From: an uncultured Sutterella sp.
GTDB lineage: Bacteria > Pseudomonadota > Gammaproteobacteria > Burkholderiales > Burkholderiaceae_F
Length of the DNA stretch: 5,059 nt
NCBI GenBank assembly: GCA_900764215.1
Contig: CAAFNI010000080.1
Span: forward strand, 1 to 5,059
Direction: 5' to 3'
The notes below the pieces were generated by a model. The model was not told the DNA's origin and did not search any database. It worked only from the letters and a program-made list of their open reading frames with translations. This document shows positions 1 through 4,487 of this stretch, one piece after another. Position 1 is the stretch's first letter. Each line of letters opens with the position of its first letter. A program made the position numbers and the translations under genes.

Positions 1-15
1 GTGTATAAGAGACAG
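1..15. other. Tn5/Nextera mosaic-end adapter remnant (not genomic)
   Basis: The bases GTGTATAAGAGACAG are identical to the last 15 bases of the 19-base Tn5 mosaic end used in Nextera tagmentation libraries. They sit at the very first base of the window. They also interrupt a minus-strand coding frame that is sensible up to base 16 and then reads into adapter. No transposase gene, target duplication or other insertion-sequence feature accompanies them. This is best read as untrimmed adapter at a contig end, not a biological transposon. Confidence 0.93.
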
Positions 16-1307
16 GGTTTGGCAAGCATCCCGGCCGACGTGAAGTCCCGGTACCAGTCGAAAAGCATGCCTTCGTCTCGCGAGGACGAGGGGCGCTTGG
101 GACTCGTGAGATGGTTGCTGCCGTCGACAAGGAGCGCCGTGCAGGCGTCTCCCAGATTCTTGACCGCGGGATCGCACAGCAGCGCCCAGTCGCTGTGACT
201 CTTGGGCTTCTCGCTCATGATCTCGACGCAGTAGCCCTTTTCTGCGAGCCTGAGGAGAATGCGCCGGGCGGCCTGGGGATAGCTGTCGACCTCGTCGGCG
301 AGCGTCGTCACGCCCACCGACGTTTCGCCTTCCCGCCGGTGGCGCCAAAGCACCTTGAGAAGCGCAACGCCCGTGAGAAAGTCGTTGCCGCGCTTGTAGC
401 TGTCGGCAAAGCGGCCCGACGTGAGAAGCGGAATCGTGGCCGTGACGGCGGCGCCGCCGAAGACGATGAGCCAGGAGACGTAGAACCAGAGCAGCAGCAC
501 GGGGAAGGCCACGAAGGCGCCGTAGATCGACGTGAGCGTGCCCGCCGAGACGTAGTGTCCGAAGGCCTCGCGCACGGCCAGGCCGGCGAGCGACGCCGAA
601 ACGCCGCCCGCGGCCGCGTGCGAGAGCTGCACGTGGCAGTTGGGCACGAACTTGTAGAGGAAGGTGTAGGAGGCGACCTGCACGATGAACTGCAGCACGG
701 CCATGCTCCACTCGACCGCCGAAGCGTCGACGCCTTCGGATGCGGAGCGAAACGCCTGCGTCGACACGGTGAGCGAGAAGGCGATGACCAGGGGGCCGAG
801 CGTGATGAGCGCCCAGTAGAGAAGCGCTCTCTGACCCCAGGGGCGCATGCGGCGCACCTGGTAGATGCGGTTGACCGTGACGAAGAACTTGTCGATCAAA
901 AGGAGCGCAGTGACGGCCAGGCCCGCAAGACCGAAGATGCCGAGCCCCGACGCGTGGTCCGTGAAGCTGCGCAGATAGGTGACGATCGTCTCCGTGTACT
1001 GCTGAGGCAGAACGCCGGAAATGATCGCCTCCTCGAGCGCGTGGCGAGAATCCGCAAAGCTCGGGAAAAGCGCGAAGGCCGACATCGCGACGGCGATGAG
1101 CGGCACGAGCGAAAGCAGCGTCGTGAGCGTCATCGAGGACGCCACTTCCTGGAGCTGCGTCTCGCGCATGCGGTCCGTCGCAAAGCGGATGATCGTGCGC
1201 ACGGCCTCGATGCCGCGCTGGCGGCGCACGCGCCCTGCAAGCCGCGTGCTCTTCGCGGTCGCACGGTCCGGGGACTCTTCCTCATGAACGCTTTTCACTT
1301 CCGACAT
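16..1307 (-). CDS. YihY/BrkB-family (UPF0761) inner-membrane protein, C-terminal end missing
   Basis: About 430 genomic codons read from an ATG at 1307 to the contig edge with no stop. The protein has a charged, Arg-rich cytoplasmic N-terminus (residues 1-55). A polytopic membrane region follows, with hydrophobic segments near 58-83, 121-143, 160-183, 201-222, 231-250 and 260-290. Family hallmarks visible are TLLSLVPLIAVAMSAF (62-77), FFVTVNRIYQVRRMRPWGQR (141-160) followed by YWALITLGPL, the VPNCHV motif (221-226), and IYGAFVAFPVLLLWFYVSW (261-279). After residue 300 comes a soluble tail of about 130 residues that resembles a winged helix (ADEVDSYPQAARRILLRLAEKGY, about 337-359). The family was once mislabelled ribonuclease BN. 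Its biochemical role is unsettled; relatives include Bordetella BrkB (serum resistance) and E. coli YhjD (linked to lipid A precursor handling). The start is supported by an AAGGA ribosome site 8 bases upstream. The last residues before the adapter are LAK; the native stop is outside the window. Family assignment is firm, function unknown. Confidence 0.9.
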
Positions 1308-1315
1308 CTTGCTGA

Positions 1316-1320
1316 TCCTT
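1316..1320 (-). promoter_or_regulatory. Shine-Dalgarno site of the yihY-family gene
   Basis: On the minus strand AAGGA lies 8 bases before the ATG at 1307, in the context AAGGATCAGCAAG-ATG. It fixes the start of the YihY-family protein. The same AAGGATC string precedes pgsA. Confidence 0.75.
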
Positions 1321-1370
1321 GTTGATTGCAGGGCCGCCGATCGATCGACTGCCCGGGAGCTTATGCGCCC

Positions 1371-1376
1371 ATTGTA
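1371..1376 (-). promoter_or_regulatory. Possible -10 box for the yihY-family gene
   Basis: The minus strand reads GGTACAATGGGCGC here; TACAAT matches five of six bases of the sigma-70 -10 consensus. Transcription would start near 1364, giving a leader of about 57 bases. No good -35 box is seen at the normal spacing: 17 bases upstream the minus strand reads TTCGGG. This would therefore be a weak or activator-dependent promoter. A 7-base inverted repeat (1381-1387 and 1401-1407) covers the spacer and -35 position. Confidence 0.4.
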
Positions 1377-1380
1377 CCTG

Positions 1381-1407
1381 CCGGGCGCTCAGGCCCGAAT
1401 CGCCCGG
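1381..1407. repeat. Inverted repeat CCGGGCG-N13-CGCCCGG upstream of the yihY-family gene
   Basis: The left arm is 1381-1387 and the right arm is 1401-1407; both are perfect, with 13 bases between. It lies just upstream of the possible TACAAT box at 1371-1376 and spans the place a -35 element would occupy. It could be an operator half-site pair or a hairpin. In GC-rich DNA a 7-base arm can also arise by chance. Confidence 0.35.
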
Positions 1408-1553
1408 ACGGAATCGCCGCTCTCATGACATTGGTCGACAAATCCTTTCTTGTCTTTAACTCGCTGCCTTCGAGCGCATTCGCAGGCATCCATCGCTCAA
1501 AAAGCTCGGCTGGGCGGCAGCTCACACTTGAATTGCCGACAAATTGTAAACTT

Positions 1554-1571
1554 TGCTCGACAAGTCGAGCA
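1554..1571. repeat. 18-base operator-like palindrome over the candidate -35 box
   Basis: TGCTCGAC-AA-GTCGAGCA is a perfect 8-base inverted repeat with a 2-base centre. It covers the -35 hexamer (1557-1562) of the plus-strand promoter-like sequence, which is where a repressor dimer would block RNA polymerase. The binding protein is unknown. The sequence does not match the LexA or Fur consensus sites I know. Confidence 0.45.
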
Positions 1572-1585
1572 GACTTGTGTATAGT
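1557..1585 (+). promoter_or_regulatory. Sigma-70-like promoter pointing into the candidate small RNA
   Basis: TCGACA at 1557-1562 matches five of six bases of TTGACA. TATAGT at 1580-1585 matches five of six bases of TATAAT. The spacer is exactly 17 bases. The predicted transcription start is near 1592. No protein gene lies downstream on this strand; the next element is a series of hairpins ending in a terminator. Confidence 0.55.
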
Positions 1586-1591
1586 TCGTCT

Positions 1592-1746
1592 CCATGCGAC
1601 GGATTGACTCTAAGCGGTCCGTTGCCTTTTCGGTGAAGACGCCGCTCCCGTCAGGGGCGCCGGCGTCGGCGGCAGTAAGGCGCCGCTCCGAAAATGGGGG
1701 AAAGAAAAGGCCGGTTTTCGACGAAACCGGCCTTTTTGCTTTTTTT
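1592..1746 (+). ncRNA. Candidate small RNA (about 155 nt), family not recognised
   Basis: This stretch runs from the predicted start to the end of a T-rich tract. In order it contains four stem-loops. The first pairs 1597-1603 with 1618-1624 (seven pairs, one G-U). The second pairs 1638-1644 with 1661-1667 (GACGCCG/CGGCGTC), with an inner TCCC/GGGG helix capped by GTCA. The third pairs 1668-1673 with 1682-1687. The fourth is the terminator stem, 1705-1717 with 1724-1736. It is convergent with pgsA and shares the terminator region. It lacks the sequence signatures I would expect for 4.5S RNA, tmRNA or RNase P RNA, and I cannot fit it to 6S RNA by eye. An ATG at 1594 opens a frame that runs straight through the terminator, so translation is unlikely. 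The alternative is that the hairpins belong only to the pgsA 3' untranslated region. The promoter and the better plus-strand T-tract favour an independent RNA, but this is inference. Confidence 0.45.
1705..1746. terminator. Rho-independent terminator, probably bidirectional
   Basis: A perfect 13-base-pair stem (1705-1717 with 1724-1736, core AAGGCCGGTTT) has a six-base loop TCGACG. On the plus strand it runs into TTTTTGCTTTTTTT (1733-1746), a strong T-tract. On the minus strand the stem ends in TTTT followed by CTTT and then C bases, a usable but weaker tract. The minus-strand copy lies about 70 bases past the pgsA stop and would end the uvrC-pgsA transcript. The plus-strand copy would end the candidate small RNA. 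Confidence 0.9.
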
Positions 1747-1804
1747 CCCCTTGACGCGCCGCGGCAAGCCGAGGCGCTTCGCGCATGCAGGGCACGCGCG
1801 TCCG

Positions 1805-2434
1805 TCAGGAGGCGTCGGCGGCGGGCGCCGTGAGCGCCTTGCGGGCGGCCATGAGATAGACGTACATCGAATAGATCGTGAGCACGGCGGCGACGACGAT
1901 GAGCACGCGGCCAAGGAAGGCGATGTTGAGTTCGCCGCTCAGCAGGCTCGTATTGACGACGATCGGATCCCACCAGAGGAGCATCGGGATCGCGGTCATC
2001 TGCGCGATGGTCTTGATCTTGCCGAACCAGTTGACCTTGACGGCGCCCGAAGCCCCCACCTTGGCCATCCACTCGCGCAGGGCCGAAACCGTGATCTCGC
2101 GGCCGATGATGACGAGCGCGACGAGCATGTCGCAGCGGTCGAGCCCTACGAGCGCAACGAGCGCAGCGCTCACGAGAAGCTTGTCGGCAACCGGATCGAG
2201 AAAGGCGCCCATGGGCGTGGCCCATCCCTGATAGCGGCGGGCGAGGAAGCCGTCGAGCGCGTCGGTGATGGCCGCAACGACGAACATCACCATGGCCGCC
2301 GCATTCTTCGTCCCCATCGTCATCCAGGTTTCCGGAAGGTAGAAGATGCCGATGACGAGCGGAATCATCGCAATGCGCATCCACGTGAGCAGCATCGGGA
2401 CGTTGAGCTTGAAGGGGGGCTTCAGTTTGGGCAT
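1805..2434 (-). CDS. pgsA: CDP-diacylglycerol--glycerol-3-phosphate 3-phosphatidyltransferase (PGP synthase)
   Basis: This 209-residue inner-membrane enzyme joins CDP-diacylglycerol and glycerol-3-phosphate to give phosphatidylglycerol phosphate and CMP. That is the committed step towards phosphatidylglycerol and cardiolipin. The CDP-alcohol phosphatidyltransferase signature is complete: D58, D61-G62, A65-R66, G76, D80 and D84 (DALDGFLARR then GAFLDPVADK). These aspartates bind the metal ions. The N-terminal LNVPMLLTWMRIAMIP (10-25) is typical of PgsA, as are GREITVSALREW (111-122) and the GKIKT patch (138-142). Hydrophobic segments lie near 13-33, 44-57, 86-98, 102-115, 143-156 and 170-195. 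The length is slightly above the E. coli protein (about 182 residues), mostly through an inserted loop and an Ala-rich tail. The ATG is supported by an AAGGA ribosome site 7 bases upstream. It begins 20 bases after uvrC ends, so the two are probably one operon, closed by the terminator at 1705-1736. Confidence 0.96.
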   Translation of the reverse strand: MPKLKPPFKLNVPMLLTWMRIAMIPLVIGIFYLPETWMTMGTKNAAAMVMFVVAAITDALDGFLARRYQGWATPMGAFLDPVADKLLVSAALVALVGLDRCDMLVALVIIGREITVSALREWMAKVGASGAVKVNWFGKIKTIAQMTAIPMLLWWDPIVVNTSLLSGELNIAFLGRVLIVVAAVLTIYSMYVYLMAARKALTAPAADAS

Positions 2435-2441
2435 TTCGAGA

Positions 2442-2446
2442 TCCTT
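2442..2446 (-). promoter_or_regulatory. Shine-Dalgarno site of pgsA
   Basis: On the minus strand AAGGA lies 7 bases before the ATG at 2434, inside the 20-base uvrC-pgsA gap. It selects this methionine over M14 and other internal methionines. Confidence 0.8.
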
Positions 2447-2454
2447 GTGAGTGT

Positions 2455-4401
2455 TTACGCGCTCCCGTGGAGCTGAGCATAAATTTTAGCCGCGAGCGAG
2501 GCGGAAATGCCTTCCACTCTCGCAATATCTTCCGCCGACGCGTTGGAGAGCTGCTTCATGCCGCCGAAATGCGTGAGAAGCTTCGCGCGGCGCTTCGGTC
2601 CGATCCCCTCGAGATCCTCGAGGCGGCTCGTCTGGCGGCTTTTCGCGCGCTTGGCGCGCATGCCCGTGATGGCGAACCGGTGCGCCTCGTCGCGGATCTC
2701 GGCAATGAGCATGAGCGCCCGGCTCATGGTGCCGAGCACAAGCGGCTCGCGGCGCACGCCGTCGATTTCGGGAAAGATCAGCGTCTCGAGACCGACCTTG
2801 CGGCCCTCGCCCTTGGCGACGCCCACGATGACGGACAGGTCGAGCCCGAGTTCGGTGAAGACCTGCCGCGCCATTTCGACCTGGCCCTTTCCACCGTCGA
2901 CGAGCACGACGCTCGGCAGGACGGCCTCGCCTCTCGTCACGGGCCTGTAGCGGCGCTCGAGGACCTGCCGCATGGCCGCGTAGTCGTCGCCGGGCTCAAT
3001 GCCTGCGATGTTGAACCGCCTGTAGAGCGCCGACTGCATGCGGCCTTCGGCGAAGACGACGCAGGAGGCCTGCGTCGCCTCGCCCGCCGTGTGGGAGATG
3101 TCGAAGCACTCGACGCGAAAGTTCATCGGATCGCCGTCGTCGGGCTCGAAGCCCAGAACATCGATGAGTTCGCGAAGCCTCGCGAGCTGGCTGCCTTCCT
3201 CCTGAAGATGGCGCGCGAGCGCAATTTCGGCGCCCTTGGCGCACATCTCGAGCCAGCGCCTGCGCGTTTCGCGCGGCTCGGCCACCACCGTGACGCGCCG
3301 GCCGGCCGCGGCAGACAGCGCCTCGGAGACGGCCTCGACGGCTTCCCTGCGCTCCTCCTCGCCCATGGCCGAGCCGTCGAGAATGAGCACATTCGGCACC
3401 GGCATGCCGTCGCCGTAGTGCTGCCTCACGAAGGCCGTCATGATCTCGCCCTTCGAGGGCATGAGTGACTCGCTTTTGACGCCGATCTTCGGGAAGCAGG
3501 GACGGTCGCCCAGGTGCCGTCCGCCCCTCACCATCGCGAGGTTGACGCATGCGACGGCGCCCGAGACGGCGACGGCCACCACGTCGGCGTCCGTATCCGC
3601 ACCGGTGGTCTCGATCGCCTGCTGGTGCTGCACGGTCGTGAGCGCCGCAATGCGGTCCCGGTAGAAGGCCGCCTTTTCGAAGGCCCAGGCTTCGGAAGCC
3701 TCCCACATGCGCTTTTCATAGTCCTCGACGATGTCGCGCGTGCGCCCCTCCAGAAAGGCGGCGGCCCGCTCGATGTCCTTCGCGTACTCCTCCTGCGTCA
3801 CGGCCCCCACGCAGGGCGCCGAACAGCGGCCGATCTGCCCGAGCAGGCAGGCGCGCTCCCGGTTGGCAAAGACCGAGTTCTCGCAGGTTCTGAGGCCGAA
3901 GACCTTCTGCATGATCTGGATCGCCTCGCGCACGGCCGTCCCGTTGGGATAGGGCCCGAAGAAGCGCGACTTGCGGTCGACCCCGCCGCGATAGTAGGAG
4001 AGTCTGGGAAAGGCCTCGGGACCGAGCCTCAGATAGGGATAGCTCTTGTCGTCCCGAAAGAGGATGTTGTACTTCGGGCTGAGCGTCTTGATGAGGTTGT
4101 TTTCCAGAAGAAGCGCCTCAGCCTCGCTCCGGGTGACGGTGGTTTCAAGGCGCGCGATCTGGCTCACCATGATCGCGATGCGCGGGGAGAGGCCGGCCGG
4201 ATTGCGGAAGTAGGAGGAGACGCGCTTCTTGAGGTCGCGCGCCTTCCCGACGTAGAGGCATGCGCCCGCCGCGTCGAAGTAGCGGTAGCATCCGGGCAGG
4301 TTCGGAAGCGTCCGGATCTCCCGCTGCGGCTCGAACTGGGTCTTCGCCCCGGCGTCCTCGTCGAGGACGATGCCGTCGGCTGCGGCTTCTTTCTCGGTCA
4401 T
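2455..4401 (-). CDS. uvrC: UvrABC system protein C (excinuclease subunit C)
   Basis: UvrC is the dual endonuclease of nucleotide excision repair. It is recruited by UvrB at the lesion and cuts 3' and then 5' of the damage. The 648-residue frame is full length. The N-terminal GIY-YIG nuclease (about 33-112) shows PGCY (36-39), YVGKARDLKKR (50-60, with Y50, K53 and R60), E100 and N112, matching the 3'-incision active site. Four cysteines at C173, C185, C193 and C197 have the spacing of the known UvrC iron-sulfur cluster. A UVR domain that contacts UvrB spans about 221-257. The RNase H-like 5' nuclease carries FDISHT (D434), VDGGKGQ (D502) and DEAHRFAI (H574). Tandem helix-hairpin-helix motifs end the protein (about 595-645: LEGIGPKRRAKLL, VEGISASLAAKI). 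Compared with typical UvrC it has roughly 16-20 extra acidic N-terminal residues. The ATG at 4401 is the only ATG ahead of the nuclease domain, but no clear Shine-Dalgarno precedes it. It leads the uvrC-pgsA operon and diverges from earP. Confidence 0.97.
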   Translation of the reverse strand: MTEKEAAADGIVLDEDAGAKTQFEPQREIRTLPNLPGCYRYFDAAGACLYVGKARDLKKRVSSYFRNPAGLSPRIAIMVSQIARLETTVTRSEAEALLLENNLIKTLSPKYNILFRDDKSYPYLRLGPEAFPRLSYYRGGVDRKSRFFGPYPNGTAVREAIQIMQKVFGLRTCENSVFANRERACLLGQIGRCSAPCVGAVTQEEYAKDIERAAAFLEGRTRDIVEDYEKRMWEASEAWAFEKAAFYRDRIAALTTVQHQQAIETTGADTDADVVAVAVSGAVACVNLAMVRGGRHLGDRPCFPKIGVKSESLMPSKGEIMTAFVRQHYGDGMPVPNVLILDGSAMGEEERREAVEAVSEALSAAAGRRVTVVAEPRETRRRWLEMCAKGAEIALARHLQEEGSQLARLRELIDVLGFEPDDGDPMNFRVECFDISHTAGEATQASCVVFAEGRMQSALYRRFNIAGIEPGDDYAAMRQVLERRYRPVTRGEAVLPSVVLVDGGKGQVEMARQVFTELGLDLSVIVGVAKGEGRKVGLETLIFPEIDGVRREPLVLGTMSRALMLIAEIRDEAHRFAITGMRAKRAKSRQTSRLEDLEGIGPKRRAKLLTHFGGMKQLSNASAEDIARVEGISASLAAKIYAQLHGSA

Positions 4402-4428
4402 GGGTGATTTGGATGTTGACGAGCGAAG

Positions 4429-4434
4429 ATTCTA
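4429..4434 (-). promoter_or_regulatory. Candidate -10 box for uvrC
   Basis: The minus strand reads TAGAAT here, the mirror image of the earP box. A start near 4422 would leave a leader of about 21 bases before the uvrC ATG. The -35 position (about 4452-4457) reads CGCATT on this strand, a poor match, and overlaps the earP -10 box. Confidence 0.4.
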
Positions 4435-4448
4435 GCGCGGGCCCGCGC

Positions 4449-4454
4449 TAGAAT
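4449..4454 (+). promoter_or_regulatory. Candidate -10 box for earP
   Basis: TAGAAT on the plus strand matches five of six bases of TATAAT. A start near 4461 would leave a leader of about 27 bases before the earP ATG. The expected -35 position (4426-4431) reads AAGATT, a poor match. A TTGACG at 4416-4421 is 27 bases away, too far to serve as a normal -35. Confidence 0.45.
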
Positions 4455-4487
4455 GCGCGCAGGTTCATCTCGTTACGCATTTTCATC

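Larger units (their letters stand above)
1308..1804. other. Intergenic region of about 500 bases without a credible protein gene
   Basis: This gap separates the YihY-family start from the pgsA stop. Its left part (to about 1410) holds the yihY leader, ribosome site and possible promoter. The middle (about 1408-1553) is less GC-rich and has no recognisable gene; it contains scattered CGACAA motifs, including GACAA-N8-TTGTC (1437-1454) and ACAAATTGT (1539-1547). The right part (1554-1746) holds a palindrome, a plus-strand promoter-like sequence, three hairpins and a terminator, read here as a small RNA gene. The last 58 bases are pgsA 3' untranslated sequence. Short open frames in the gap lack ribosome sites and protein-like composition. 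I looked for tRNA-like T-arm and anticodon patterns, which often lie near pgsA in this order, and saw none. Confidence 0.7.
4429..4454. repeat. Perfect 26-base palindrome in the uvrC-earP divergent promoter region
   Basis: The half-site ATTCTAGCGCGGG (4429-4441) is followed directly by its exact reverse complement (4442-4454). All 13 pairs match and there is no spacer. The outer six bases of each arm read TAGAAT on the outward-going strand, a good -10 hexamer. It sits between the start codons of uvrC (27 bases to its left edge) and earP (33 bases to its right edge). It could be an operator, a pair of back-to-back promoter cores, or both. Symmetry is certain; function is inferred. Confidence 0.85.

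Noticed and set aside
1..19. Biological Tn5-type transposon end
   Set aside because: Only part of a mosaic end is present, exactly at the sequence edge, with no inverted partner, transposase or target duplication. Library adapter explains it.
1..198. Plus-strand frame starting with GTG at base 1
   Set aside because: Its start lies in adapter sequence and the rest is antisense to the YihY-family gene.
111..1325. Long plus-strand open frame of 404 codons
   Set aside because: It is antisense to the YihY-family gene, has the Arg/His/Glu/Asp-rich composition of a GC-rich shadow frame, and shows no family motif or ribosome site.
1338..1347. CGATCGATCG palindrome in the yihY leader
   Set aside because: Ten bases built from GATC repeats are common by chance and have no supporting context.
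1326..1607. Plus-strand frame of 93 codons in the intergenic gap
   Set aside because: It starts at a TTG with no ribosome site, crosses the palindrome and promoter region, and has no protein-like pattern.
1308..1804. tRNA genes, which often lie near pgsA in Burkholderiales
   Set aside because: I found no GGTTCGA-like T-arm or matching acceptor stems on either strand.
1497..2525. Minus-strand frame of 342 codons overlapping pgsA
   Set aside because: It is an alternate frame of pgsA and of the end of uvrC, rich in Arg/His/Ala. The in-phase pgsA product carries all the family motifs instead.
2467..4407. Plus-strand frames of 333 and 297 codons opposite uvrC
   Set aside because: They mirror the codon pattern of uvrC, which is unmistakable on the other strand; they have no recognisable domains.
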